Shown here one piece after another: positions 34,793 through 43,392 of a stretch of DNA of 64,000 bases; positions within the stretch are counted from its first letter, which is position 1; every line of letters begins with the position of its first letter. A model generated the notes under the pieces. The model was not told where the DNA came from. It did not search any database and saw only the letters and a program-made list of their open reading frames with translations. The DNA is from Clostridium_AW sp040797845. Lineage in GTDB: Bacteria; Bacillota; Clostridia; Clostridiales; Clostridiaceae. The stretch covers positions 186,001 to 250,000 of the forward strand of contig JBFNFA010000002.1 of assembly GCA_040797845.1 (NCBI GenBank), in the 5' to 3' direction. The position numbers and the translations under genes are program-made.

Positions 34793-34828
34793 GGCTATGA
34801 TTTAAAATATTAATTTTAAATCATAGCC
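34793..34828 (-). promoter_or_regulatory. Intercistronic hairpin between permease and adenine deaminase
   Basis: A perfect 16-bp inverted repeat GGCTATGATTTAAAAT / ATTTTAAATCATAGCC with a 4-base loop. It is not followed by a T-run, so it is more likely a stabilising or processing hairpin than a terminator. Confidence 0.55.
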
Positions 34829-34839
34829 ACAGAGACCTT

Positions 34840-36129
34840 TTACATAATTATAAAGTAAAACACTAGTGGAATACAAAGTATAAATATTCCCCAATTTAAT
34901 TCCTTTATTCTTCCTGATACAATTTTAGTAAGAGCGTAGGATATTATACCTATACTAATACCATTTGAAATACTTGAAGTAAATGTAGTAAATATAATTG
35001 TTGCAAAAGCTGGAAAAGCTTCTGTAAAATCTGAGAAATCTATGTCTTTAACACAAGAAATCATAAGTAATCCTATTAAAATTAATGCCGGCGCTGTAGC
35101 TTCAGCAGGTATCATCGCTGCAATAGGAGTAAAGAATAGTGTAAGTAAGAAACATATTCCTGTAGATATTGCAGTTAATCCTGTTCTTCCTCCTGCTTCA
35201 ACTCCTGATGCTGATTCTATATATGTTGTAACAACAGTAGAACCCATTACTGCACCAACCACTGTAGCAATTGCATCTACTAAAAATGGCTTGTTTATTC
35301 CTGGTAAATCTCCATTTTCATCTAATAAGCCTGCCTTAGCAGATACCCCTAAAACCGTTCCTAATGTAGAGAAGAAATCTCCTACAAAGAAGGTAAACAT
35401 AAGTGGGAAGAAACTCCATTTTAGAGCTCCAAGTATATCTAGCTGAAAAGCTATTGGTGCTATTGAAGGTGGCATGGAAATAAAGGAGTCTGGTATTTTT
35501 GTTATTCCCATTGGTATTCCGATTAATGTAGTTAAAATAATACCAATAAGCACATCTCCCTTTACCTTATTTGCCATTAAAGCTACTAATATTAATATTC
35601 CGATTACTGTAAGTAGAGTTTTAGGACCATGTAAATTTCCCATCTTTATTGAACCATCAGCTATAAGCATTAAGTGTCCATTCTTAAATCCTAATTGTGC
35701 AATATAAAAACCAATTGCCGCTCCTATAGCAATTTTTACATTTTTAGGTATGACCTTCACAATAACTTCTCTTAGTCCAAATATAGTTAATAATATAAAT
35801 ATAATTCCTGATATAAATGTCATTCCTAATCCTTGTTGCCAAGTTGCAAGTCCACCAGCCACTAAAGTGAAAGCAAAAAATGCATTACTTCCCATTGCTG
35901 GCGCTAAAGCAAATGGGAGATTTGTATAAAGTCCCATAAAAATACTAAATACTGCTGAAAGTAGTGCTGTTACCACGGTTACTGCTCCCACATCCATGCC
36001 TGCTGCTTTCATAAATGAAGGCTGAACAATAAGAATATAGGCCATGGTCATGAAAGTTGTTATGCCCGCTGCTATTTCTGTTTTTGCGTTTGTATTACGT
36101 TCTTTTAGTTTAAATAGACTTTCTAACAT
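34840..36129 (-). CDS. Purine permease, AzgA/PbuG subfamily (NCS2 superfamily)
   Basis: A 429-residue permease with about 12 to 14 hydrophobic segments. Typical subfamily signatures are ITTFMTMAYILIVQPSF (23-39), ALAPAMGSNAFFAFTLV, FFSTLGTVLGVSAKAGLL and TTYIESASGVEAGGRTGL. Proteins of this group take up adenine, guanine or hypoxanthine by proton symport. A promoter (36169-36197) lies just upstream, and adenine deaminase follows, so adenine is a likely substrate. Confidence 0.9.
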   Translation of the reverse strand: MLESLFKLKERNTNAKTEIAAGITTFMTMAYILIVQPSFMKAAGMDVGAVTVVTALLSAVFSIFMGLYTNLPFALAPAMGSNAFFAFTLVAGGLATWQQGLGMTFISGIIFILLTIFGLREVIVKVIPKNVKIAIGAAIGFYIAQLGFKNGHLMLIADGSIKMGNLHGPKTLLTVIGILILVALMANKVKGDVLIGIILTTLIGIPMGITKIPDSFISMPPSIAPIAFQLDILGALKWSFFPLMFTFFVGDFFSTLGTVLGVSAKAGLLDENGDLPGINKPFLVDAIATVVGAVMGSTVVTTYIESASGVEAGGRTGLTAISTGICFLLTLFFTPIAAMIPAEATAPALILIGLLMISCVKDIDFSDFTEAFPAFATIIFTTFTSSISNGISIGIISYALTKIVSGRIKELNWGIFILCIPLVFYFIIM

Positions 36130-36168
36130 AAATTACCTCCCGAGATATTTCTCTATATTAATATGACC

Positions 36169-36197
36169 ATTGTAATAGCTATTAAGACATTTGTCAA
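36169..36197 (-). promoter_or_regulatory. SigA promoter of the purine permease-deaminase operon
   Basis: On the minus strand: perfect -35 TTGACA (36192-36197), 17-bp spacer, -10 TACAAT (36169-36174). The predicted leader is only about 32 nt, too short for a purine riboswitch. Confidence 0.7.
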
Positions 36198-36262
36198 CAT
36201 TAATTGCTATTTTATATTATATTGTTCGTGTTTTCGCTATATAATTATAGTTTAAAACTTAA

Positions 36263-36315
36263 AAAACAAGCCTCAAAGAAATAATTTACGAACATTATTT
36301 CTTGAGGCTTGTTTT
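36263..36315 (-). terminator. Intrinsic terminator of the M20 amidohydrolase gene
   Basis: Long inverted repeat: AAAACAAGCCTCAA(A)GAAATAAT pairs with ATTATTTC(T)TGAGGCTTGTTTT, with a T-run on the minus strand. It works in both directions by sequence. Confidence 0.85.
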
Positions 36316-36322
36316 GAAAAAT

Positions 36323-37558
36323 CTATTCAATTATTAATTTATGCAATGTTTTATATAATATTTCTACACCAAAGGCTATATCCTTTTCTTCAGTAAATTC
36401 TTCTGGGCAATGACTTCTTCCATCAACACTTGGAACGAATATCATAGCTACAGGGGAAATGGAATCCATTAAACTAGTGTCGTGATTTGCTCCACTATAC
36501 ATCTCTCTATAGCTTATGCCTTCCTCCTCAATTGAATTTTTTATTACTTCCATAAGATTTTTATCCATATTAACTTCACTAACTTCTGTTAGCCTTTTTA
36601 TATTGTAAGCAAAACCTTCTTCTTCAATGGACTTTAATCTTTCTTCAATTATTTCTTCTACTTTATCTAAATTTGAAGGATTTATTCCTCTAAGATCTAT
36701 TGTAAAAACTACCTTCTCAGGGATTACATTTACATTGCCAGGGTAACATTTAATACTTCCTACAGTTACAACCATGCTATCATCATCGATGTCTCCAACT
36801 ATATGTGGAAGTTTACTTATAAGTTCACTAGCCTTTACCATTGGATCTCTTCTAAGATTCATAGGAGTAGCCCCTGCGTGATTTGCTTTTCCTTCTACCT
36901 CTATCTCAAACCATCTTAATCCTACAATGCCTTTAACTAAACCAAGAGATTTCTTTTCTGTATGTAGAACACTTCCTTGTTCAATATGTAGTTCTATAAA
37001 AGCTTTTATATCTTCTTTTATTTTGCATTTTTCTAAGGAATCTATGGGGTAACCAAATTCTTTTACTCTTTCATACATATTCTTATTGTTTTTATCCTTA
37101 ACTCTTTTTATATCTTCTAAGGTGCACTTTCCTGCTAGTGCTTTGCTTCCCACAAGATTATACCCAAAATTAGAGCCTTCTTCTTCTGTAAAGATAACTA
37201 CTTCGTAGGGATAACTCATTTTTCTTCCCTTTTCTACAAAAACTCTTGCAGCTTCTAGGGAAGCTACTACCCCTAATATTCCATCATAAATTCCACCTTT
37301 ATAAACAGTATCTATATGAGAACCGCTGATTACTAAAGGCTTGTCTTTGTTATGCTCATCTTCTAATCTTCCTCTTACATTTCCTATAGGATCCACTTCT
37401 ACTTTCATACCTAAAGCTTTCATTTCATCTATCAAATAATCTCTTGCCTCTTTATCTTCTTTCGTGTAAGAATATCTTGTGCATCCCTCTTCTGGCGTTT
37501 CATTAAATTTTGATAGGTTTTCTAAGTCTCTCATGACTCTTTCTATATTTATGTTCAT
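36323..37558 (-). CDS. M20 family amidohydrolase (allantoate/N-carbamoyl-amino acid amidohydrolase type)
   Basis: A 411-residue zinc amidase of the AllC/HyuC group. Motifs: SGSHIDTVYKGGIYDG (metal His and Asp, about 81-96), TEEEGSNFG (bridging and catalytic Glu), HIEQGSVLH, GRANHAG-like segment GKANHAGATPM, and SGANHDTSLM plus final metal His in GRSHCPEEF. It hydrolyses an N-carbamoyl or ureido bond. Placement beside purine permease and adenine deaminase suggests a purine-derived ureide such as allantoate, but N-carbamoyl-amino acids are equally possible. Confidence 0.82.
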   Translation of the reverse strand: MNINIERVMRDLENLSKFNETPEEGCTRYSYTKEDKEARDYLIDEMKALGMKVEVDPIGNVRGRLEDEHNKDKPLVISGSHIDTVYKGGIYDGILGVVASLEAARVFVEKGRKMSYPYEVVIFTEEEGSNFGYNLVGSKALAGKCTLEDIKRVKDKNNKNMYERVKEFGYPIDSLEKCKIKEDIKAFIELHIEQGSVLHTEKKSLGLVKGIVGLRWFEIEVEGKANHAGATPMNLRRDPMVKASELISKLPHIVGDIDDDSMVVTVGSIKCYPGNVNVIPEKVVFTIDLRGINPSNLDKVEEIIEERLKSIEEEGFAYNIKRLTEVSEVNMDKNLMEVIKNSIEEEGISYREMYSGANHDTSLMDSISPVAMIFVPSVDGRSHCPEEFTEEKDIAFGVEILYKTLHKLIIE

Positions 37559-37627
37559 TTTAAAGCCCCCTTTAATAGTGATTTCTTATAAGATTAATCC
37601 TATTTGATAATTATATCATCTTATCAT

Positions 37628-37660
37628 TAAAACAAAACCGTATGATTAAATCTCATACGG
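37628..37660 (-). terminator. Intrinsic terminator of the DUF3887-like lipoprotein gene
   Basis: Stem CCGTATGA/TCATACGG (37638-37645 and 37653-37660), followed on the minus strand by TTTTGTTTTAA. Confidence 0.8.
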
Positions 37661-37668
37661 CTTATATT

Positions 37669-38142
37669 TTACTTTCTTAGATTAGGAGAATCTACGAAAA
37701 ATCCTGTAACCTTAATATCTTCATCTTTATTTGAAAAAACAACTTTAACTATGACATCCTTAGGCTCTTTGTCAAATTTACTTTTATAGAACACTGCGTA
37801 GTTTTCTTTATCTTCTTCTACCATCCAAAATTCCTTTGATTGATATTTCCCTATAGTTGGAGTAATAGTATCATATAACTCCTTAAAAAGCTCTTTTGTC
37901 ATAAGATTTTTCATATCATCATCAAAATCCTTAGAAAAAGATTCATAATCTTTTTCTTTTAAACTCTGTAAAATATTCTCGGCTACAGGCTCTACTTTGA
38001 CTTTAATCTTTTCACTTTCCTCTTTATTTATTGTATCTACCTTATTTGTTTTATCCACATTATCCACTTTCTTTGCTGTACAACCAGCAAAGATAAATAG
38101 GGATAATATTATAATTAAATATAATATTTTTCTATATTTCAT
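37669..38142 (-). CDS. Small lipoprotein, DUF3887-like
   Basis: A 157-residue lipoprotein (lipobox LFIFAGC, Cys about 21), then a Lys/Asp-rich linker and an alpha+beta domain (LQSLKEKDYESFSKDFDDDM, ELYDTITPTIGKYQ, EDKENYAVFYKSKF) that resembles DUF3887, a family related to the NTF2-like fold. It probably sits on the outer face of the membrane. Its start overlaps the 3' end of the YhfC-like gene, so they are co-expressed. Role unknown. Confidence 0.65.
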   Translation of the reverse strand: MKYRKILYLIIILSLFIFAGCTAKKVDNVDKTNKVDTINKEESEKIKVKVEPVAENILQSLKEKDYESFSKDFDDDMKNLMTKELFKELYDTITPTIGKYQSKEFWMVEEDKENYAVFYKSKFDKEPKDVIVKVVFSNKDEDIKVTGFFVDSPNLRK

Positions 38143-38938
38143 CTTTTATTTCCTCCTTCTCCCCACCGAAATTGGATTTAGCTCGTAAGGTAAACAGCAG
38201 CAGTAGAATACTTGCTATAGCTACCCACCCTTCTATGACCCAAATATTTGTAAGTACACCCTTTTGAAACAACGCTGCCGGAAAATCAATAAGCGCATGT
38301 AACAATATAGCATAGAGTAGATAAATATATTTTTTATTTTTAACACCTTGCAACACTAGAACTGAAAGTCCAATTTGTATAAAAATCACAAACATCCTTT
38401 CTATTCCCGGTACTAAAAAAGCATATGAAGGGGTATTTATTAAAGAACTTTTAATTCTCTCTATCATAGCAGGTGGCATGTTATATTTATTTAAAGCATT
38501 TATATTGCCTAAATTTATATTTATAGAAAGTATTAAATTTTGTATGGCAGTCATTCCACCTATAAGTATAGCTTCTATGCCTCCATGGCCTACCCCAAAA
38601 GCTATTCCATCAGTCCAACTTCTTTTTTTCCTAAGCAATGTTATGTAGGCTAAAAATCTTCCACATTCCTCAAAAATTCCTGCAGCGAAGGAGCCATATA
38701 TAGCATATGCCCATGGATTTTCTAAAAAAGTAGAGGTATTAAAGTTAGTGAATAATAAATAGTTATGCATCCTTCTTTCTAAAATCATTACAAATAATAT
38801 AAATACAAAGGCTCCTACGACTACAGACCATAGGGATATTTTATGTTTTCTATAAAAATATATTCCAATAGCTATAGGGAATCCAATTGATAGTATAATA
38901 GTTATAATCATAGATATGATCGAAGTAATACTCACCAT
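38132..38938 (-). CDS. YhfC family putative intramembrane metalloprotease
   Basis: A 268-residue protein with seven or eight predicted helices. Motifs inside helices fit the YhfC/CPBP-like intramembrane protease group: FEECGRFLAY (Glu-Glu and Arg), FGVGHGGIEAIL (His and Glu) and LLHALIDFPAA (His and Asp). The substrate is unknown. It overlaps the following lipoprotein gene by 11 bases, which may indicate a functional link. Protease activity has not been shown for most members. Confidence 0.75.
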   Translation of the reverse strand: MVSITSIISMIITIILSIGFPIAIGIYFYRKHKISLWSVVVGAFVFILFVMILERRMHNYLLFTNFNTSTFLENPWAYAIYGSFAAGIFEECGRFLAYITLLRKKRSWTDGIAFGVGHGGIEAILIGGMTAIQNLILSININLGNINALNKYNMPPAMIERIKSSLINTPSYAFLVPGIERMFVIFIQIGLSVLVLQGVKNKKYIYLLYAILLHALIDFPAALFQKGVLTNIWVIEGWVAIASILLLLFTLRAKSNFGGEKEEIKDEI

Positions 38939-39059
38939 AATCTTACTCTCCTTGTAAATTTTTCTTAATATAAATTATATCACTATCTATATTATATTTA
39001 ACAGTAAAGGCTTAAAATCCTCCTTAATTTTTCCATAAAATGCATTAAAATTTTTAAAA

Positions 39060-39078
39060 CTTTATAGTATGCATAAAG
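39060..39078. promoter_or_regulatory. Probable autoregulatory MerR operator upstream of the merR-type gene
   Basis: Palindrome CTTTATAGTATGCATAAAG, sharing the CTTTAT/ATAAAG ends and total 19-bp length with the operator at 39960-39978. It lies 40 bases before the regulator gene. Confidence 0.5.
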
Positions 39079-39117
39079 TTTTTATTATAAAATAATACTA
39101 TACAAGGGGGTATAGTT

Positions 39118-39951
39118 ATGGAACGAATATCAATAGGGAAGATGGCAAAGCTAAATAATGTTTCTGAACAAACTTTAAGATTATATGATCGCAAGGGTCT
39201 CTTAAAACCTTGTTATATTGATAAAAATACAGGTTATAGATATTACAATATAAAACAATGCGCACGTCTAGACATGATACAATATATGAAATCTCTTGGA
39301 ATGCCTTTAAAAAATATAAAAGCACAACTGGACTATAAAGAAATTGGCACAGTAAAAAAAATGCTCAATAGTCAAAAGAAGCTTATAGACGAAAAGATTA
39401 TAGAGCTGCAACTAATGAAAAGAGCTATAACAAAATCAGTGGAAAACTTTGATCGCTATGAAGTTGCACCTAAAGAAGGTGTGGTTGTACTAGAATATAT
39501 ACCTGAGCGTAGAATATATTGCTATGATGGAGGAATAAATATATATGACTATGGATTAGAAACCTACGAGTATATATTAAGGCATTTAAAAGAGCATATA
39601 CTATTAAATAAATTACCTATGATGTATTTTTCTAATGTTGGTTCAATACTCCGTAAAGATATACTAGATCAAGAAAAGCTCATATCTACTGAAGTTTGTC
39701 TTTTTATTGATGAGGATTTTCAAATTGAAGATAATGTAGAAATAATATCTTCTAATACATTCGCATGCATCTACTGTAATAGCTTCTGGGAAGAGAAAAA
39801 ATATGCAGAACAGCTCCTTAATCATATTAAAGAAAAAGGATATAAAATAATTGGAGATTATATTTGTGAAGTAGTGGCAGATCTCCCTGTATTCCTTGAA
39901 AATGAAAGGAATATGTTTATAAAATTACAAGTTCCTATAGAATTGAAATAA
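39118..39951 (+). CDS. MerR family transcriptional regulator
   Basis: A 277-residue regulator. The N-terminal winged helix (ISIGKMAKLNNVSEQTLRLY, GLLKPCYIDKNTGYRYY) is followed by a coiled-coil dimer helix (about 80-115) and a C-terminal domain of about 150 residues of GyrI/BmrR-like length that probably binds an effector. Ribosome site AAGGGGG. The next gene is driven by a promoter with a 19-bp spacer and a matching palindrome, the expected MerR target, so this protein very likely controls it. Confidence 0.88.
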   Translation: MERISIGKMAKLNNVSEQTLRLYDRKGLLKPCYIDKNTGYRYYNIKQCARLDMIQYMKSLGMPLKNIKAQLDYKEIGTVKKMLNSQKKLIDEKIIELQLMKRAITKSVENFDRYEVAPKEGVVVLEYIPERRIYCYDGGINIYDYGLETYEYILRHLKEHILLNKLPMMYFSNVGSILRKDILDQEKLISTEVCLFIDEDFQIEDNVEIISSNTFACIYCNSFWEEKKYAEQLLNHIKEKGYKIIGDYICEVVADLPVFLENERNMFIKLQVPIELK

Positions 39952-39955
39952 CCTC

Positions 39956-39986
39956 TTGACTTTATACTTAGTATAAAGTGTATTGT
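39956..39986 (+). promoter_or_regulatory. MerR-type promoter-operator of the dehydrogenase gene
   Basis: -35 TTGACT (39956-39961) and -10 TATTGT (39981-39986) are 19 bp apart, the elongated spacing used by MerR activators. The palindrome CTTTATACTTAGTATAAAG (39960-39978, 8-bp arms and 3-bp centre) fills the spacer. Confidence 0.8.
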
Positions 39987-40024
39987 TAAAATATAGACAA
40001 TATTTTGAAAGGAAGGTTTTAATC

Positions 40025-41062
40025 ATGAAGGAAAAAATTAGAGTTATCCAATATGGATGCGGAAAAATGGGAAGGGTATTTTTACGTTATCTTTATGAAA
40101 AGGGAGCAGAGATAGTTGGCGCTATCGATAGCAATCCAGCTATTGTTGGAAAAGACGTTGGAGAAATTGCTGGTCTTGGCTTTAAATTAAACATACCAGT
40201 TCGTTCAGACGCAGAGAATGTTTTTAAAGAATGCGATGCACATGTTTGTATAATATCTACACTTAGCCTTATGGAAGATGTTTATGAAGCTTTTGAACTT
40301 GCTGCAAAACATGGCGTAAATGCTATTTCTACATGCGAAGAAGCTTTATATCCTTGGACTACTTCACCAGCAATAACTAATAAATTAGATAAATTAGCAA
40401 AAGAAAATAGTTGTACTCTAGCTGGTTCTGGATACCAAGATATTTACTGGGGAAATCTTATAACAACTTTAGCTGGTTCAACTCATAAAATAATTAAAAT
40501 TCACGGATCTTCAAGTTATAATGTAGAAGATTACGGTATTGCATTAGCAGAAGTTCATGGTGCTGGTTTAACTCCAGAAGAGTTCGAAGAAAAGATAGTG
40601 AAAAATGAAAGCTTACCATCTTACATGTGGAATGCTAGCGAATGGTTATGTTCTCAGTTTGGATGGAGCATAAAATCCATAGAACAAAAATTAGTTCCTA
40701 TATTCCACGACAAAGATATATATTCATCTACTCTTGGAATGACTATTAAAGCTGGTAATGCATTAGGTATGTCTGCTGTTGTTACTGTTGTGACAAATCA
40801 AGGTCCTGTACTGATAACTGAGTGCATAGGAAAAGTTTATCCTGAAGGGGAAGTTGATAAAAACATTTGGACTATAGAAGGGGAGCCAAATACCACTGTT
40901 AGAATTGAGCAACCAGCAACTGTTGAGCTTACATGTGCAACTACAGTAAACCGTATCCCTCAACTTATTATGTCTCCAGCTGGTTATTACACTACAGAAA
41001 AAATGCCTAACGCAAAATATATTACTTATCCTTTAAACCTTTATGTAGATGATTTAATATAA
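40025..41062 (+). CDS. 2,4-diaminopentanoate dehydrogenase-like / dihydrodipicolinate reductase-like enzyme
   Basis: A 345-residue NAD(P)-dependent enzyme. Start at ATG 40025 with AAGGAAGG eight bases upstream; an upstream in-frame codon at 39983 falls in the promoter -10. The Rossmann motif is VIQYGCGKMGRVFLRYL, followed by IVGAIDSNPAIVGKDVGE. CEEALYPW and SGYQDIYWGNLITTLAG match the amine dehydrogenase group that includes clostridial 2,4-diaminopentanoate dehydrogenase of ornithine breakdown. The other ornithine genes are not next to it, so the substrate may differ. Under MerR-type control. Confidence 0.7.
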   Translation: MKEKIRVIQYGCGKMGRVFLRYLYEKGAEIVGAIDSNPAIVGKDVGEIAGLGFKLNIPVRSDAENVFKECDAHVCIISTLSLMEDVYEAFELAAKHGVNAISTCEEALYPWTTSPAITNKLDKLAKENSCTLAGSGYQDIYWGNLITTLAGSTHKIIKIHGSSSYNVEDYGIALAEVHGAGLTPEEFEEKIVKNESLPSYMWNASEWLCSQFGWSIKSIEQKLVPIFHDKDIYSSTLGMTIKAGNALGMSAVVTVVTNQGPVLITECIGKVYPEGEVDKNIWTIEGEPNTTVRIEQPATVELTCATTVNRIPQLIMSPAGYYTTEKMPNAKYITYPLNLYVDDLI

Positions 41063-41126
41063 AAATAATACTTTAACTATTTAAGCATACCATTTTTAGA
41101 ATTATAATTTAATCAATAATATTAAA

Positions 41127-41152
41127 AGGCTGTTGTAAATTTACAACAGCCT
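41127..41152. terminator. Shared terminator between dehydrogenase and cold-shock genes
   Basis: A perfect 26-bp palindrome AGGCTGTTGTAAA / TTTACAACAGCCT lies between convergent genes; the minus-strand side has CCTTTTAATATT, the plus-strand side has a delayed T-run. Confidence 0.7.
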
Positions 41153-41159
41153 AAAATTT

Positions 41160-41366
41160 TTATTCCATTTTTTGAACATTGGTAGCCTGAAGGCCTTTCT
41201 CTCTTTCCACTACGTCGAAGGTAACGTGTTGACCTTCATGCAAGTCTTTGTCATGACCTTTTTCTTTTATGTTAGAATGATGAACAAATACATCTTCTCC
41301 ATCATTTCCAGAGATAAATCCATATCCCTTCTTGTTGTCATACCATTTTACAATGCCAGTATACAT
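41160..41366 (-). CDS. Cold shock protein, CspA family
   Basis: A 68-residue single-domain protein. RNA-binding motifs KGYGFI (RNP1) and VFVHHS (RNP2) are present in the sequence GIVKWYDNKKGYGFISGNDG and DVFVHHSNI. Length and composition are typical of bacterial RNA chaperones. RNP1 has Tyr and Phe in the binding positions. Ribosome site GGAGGG. It stands alone. Confidence 0.95.
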   Translation of the reverse strand: MYTGIVKWYDNKKGYGFISGNDGEDVFVHHSNIKEKGHDKDLHEGQHVTFDVVEREKGLQATNVQKME

Positions 41367-41436
41367 CTTTTAACCCTCCAGATAATAAATTTACCACTTT
41401 ATTATCTGTAAATAGGTAAAAAGTATACTCTCTTTA

Positions 41437-42393
41437 TTATTCAACTACATTTACAGATTCTCCATTCATAAAAGCTTTTAAATTGCTCACTGCTATATTC
41501 ATAAGTCTATCCCTTGATTCCCTTGGAGCCCAAGCTATATGGGGAGTTATAAAGGCATTTTTAGCTTTAAGTAGAGGATTATCAGCCTTTATGGGCTCTA
41601 CTGAAACCACATCTAGTCCTGCTGCATAAACCTTTCCACTGTTTAAAGCTTCTGCTAAATCTTCATCTACTACCAGAGGCCCCCTTGAAGTATTTACTAT
41701 TATTACTCCATCCTTCATTTTTGCTATAGTATCTTTGTTTATTATACCATTGGTATTTGGAAGCAGCGGACAATGTAAGCTTATTACATCTGAGTTAGCT
41801 AATAATTCATCTAAGTCCTTTGCATACTTCATATTTTCATTTTCTAAATCTTTATTTTTATATTCATCATAGGCAAGAACCTTCATTCCTAAAGCTTGAG
41901 CTACTCTTCCTGTAGCTTGCCCTATTCTACCATAACCTATTATACCTATAGTTTTGTCAGCCAGTTCTATCAATGGATAGTTCCAAAAACACCAGTCTAC
42001 ATTGTTTGTCCATTCTCCATTTTTCACCGCTGTATTATGTTCAGATACATGATGACATATGTGAAGAATGTGAGCAAAAACCATTTGAGCTACGGAATCT
42101 GTTCCATAAGTAGGTATGTTTGTAACAACAACTCCCTTTTCCTTTGCCGCTTCCACATCTACTATATTGTATCCTGTAGCAAGTACTCCTACGAATTTTA
42201 AGTTAGTTTTTTCTAAAGTATCCCTTGTTATAGGTACCTTATTTGTAAATATAGCTTCAGCGTCTCCTATTCTTTCTAGTATCTTATCACTTGAAGTTCT
42301 ATCATAAACCTCTAAGTCTCCTAATCCTTTTAGTCCATCCCAAGTTAAATCACCTGGATTCAATGTATATCCATCTAAAACTACAATTTTCAT
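41437..42393 (-). CDS. D-2-hydroxyacid dehydrogenase (hydroxypyruvate/glycerate dehydrogenase type)
   Basis: A 318-residue NAD-dependent dehydrogenase. Start at ATG 42393, chosen because GGAGA lies just upstream; an ATG 18 bases earlier contains that ribosome site. Rossmann motif GIIGYGRIGQATGRVA; catalytic Arg in NTSRGPLVVDE, Glu in the VSVEPI region, and His in ITPHIAWAPRESR. The sequence is closest in type to hydroxypyruvate reductase/glycerate dehydrogenase. It lies 90 bases after the isomerase gene of the preceding operon, so it may be its last gene and could reduce hydroxypyruvate formed there. Confidence 0.85.
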   Translation of the reverse strand: MKIVVLDGYTLNPGDLTWDGLKGLGDLEVYDRTSSDKILERIGDAEAIFTNKVPITRDTLEKTNLKFVGVLATGYNIVDVEAAKEKGVVVTNIPTYGTDSVAQMVFAHILHICHHVSEHNTAVKNGEWTNNVDWCFWNYPLIELADKTIGIIGYGRIGQATGRVAQALGMKVLAYDEYKNKDLENENMKYAKDLDELLANSDVISLHCPLLPNTNGIINKDTIAKMKDGVIIVNTSRGPLVVDEDLAEALNSGKVYAAGLDVVSVEPIKADNPLLKAKNAFITPHIAWAPRESRDRLMNIAVSNLKAFMNGESVNVVE

Positions 42394-42483
42394 AAACAAT
42401 TCTCCTTTCATAAAGTATACTTATTTTGTAATTGTTATATAGACTCTACTATATAAATGCATATGTTTCAATATTTAGAATAT

Positions 42484-43392
42484 TTATAGTTTAGCCCAAG
42501 CTTCGTTCAGTGTACGTTTAGCATTAGCTACGACTATTTCCGGATCTTCATCTCCCCATGGTTTTACTTCGAAACTAACTATTGGAGGATTTTCTGCATT
42601 TAAAAATCCTATAGATTTTAAAACTCTCAAATACTGAACTAATTCTTCCACATCATTTTCTCCATTAGGAAAACCAAATCTTGGGTGCTGATCTCCATAA
42701 GCTGCCATGGAGCTATCCTTAATTACGCAGCTCCCCATATGAGCATGAACTATATAATCCTTTATAGGAAGTATGGATTCCTCAATTGTTTCATGAAGCT
42801 GAGGAATGTGGCTTAAATCAACCATTAAACCAAAATTATCATATTCTTTTCTAATTTCCTCCGCATATCTTTTAGCAAGAGCCACAGGTCCTATTAAAGA
42901 TTTTTTATCTACATCATAATCAAATACTTCTAAGACCACAGTTATCCCTTTATCTTTTGCATACTCACAAAGTTCTTTCGTAGATTTAACTAAAGCATTG
43001 TAAGCCTCTTCTTTTGTTTCTTCTTCATATTTTCCACTTAAGAAAGCAAATCCTTTAGCTCCCATGTATTCAGCCTCATCTATACCTTCTTTTAAAGAGT
43101 TCAAAGCTTTTAATCTTTCATCTTCATCTATAGAATTAATATTAAGCCCTGTGGTAAGTAGTCTTGGTTGTCCTCCATAGGCAATAGTCATATGGCTTTG
43201 TTCTAGAATTTTTTTAGCCTTTTCTCTAGTTTCATCATCTTTAATCCACGTTATTTCAATTGCATTAAAATAATCGTCTACAGCTACTTTTCTTAAACTT
43301 TCCAGTACAGGACCTTCCCCTTTAATAGTTGAAGGATATACCATGAAATGTACTATCCCTACCTTCATATATTTATACATTGATTCTGTCAT
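42484..43392 (-). CDS. Sugar phosphate isomerase/epimerase family protein (second)
   Basis: A 302-residue TIM-barrel protein of the AP endonuclease 2-like isomerase family. Metal ligands appear in VVLEVFDYDVDKKSL (Glu), LMVDLSHIPQLHETI (Asp and His), IVHAHMGSCV (His) and VSFEVKPWG (Glu). Start overlaps the stop of the transketolase gene (ATGA). Members interconvert ketose or 2-keto acids and their epimers, for example hydroxypyruvate and tartronate semialdehyde. Confidence 0.75.
   Translation of the reverse strand: MTESMYKYMKVGIVHFMVYPSTIKGEGPVLESLRKVAVDDYFNAIEITWIKDDETREKAKKILEQSHMTIAYGGQPRLLTTGLNINSIDEDERLKALNSLKEGIDEAEYMGAKGFAFLSGKYEEETKEEAYNALVKSTKELCEYAKDKGITVVLEVFDYDVDKKSLIGPVALAKRYAEEIRKEYDNFGLMVDLSHIPQLHETIEESILPIKDYIVHAHMGSCVIKDSSMAAYGDQHPRFGFPNGENDVEELVQYLRVLKSIGFLNAENPPIVSFEVKPWGDEDPEIVVANAKRTLNEAWAKL

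Noticed and set aside
36130..36322. Purine riboswitch upstream of the purine permease
   Set aside because: The predicted leader is only about 32 nt and lacks the conserved purine aptamer core; the structure further upstream is a terminator.
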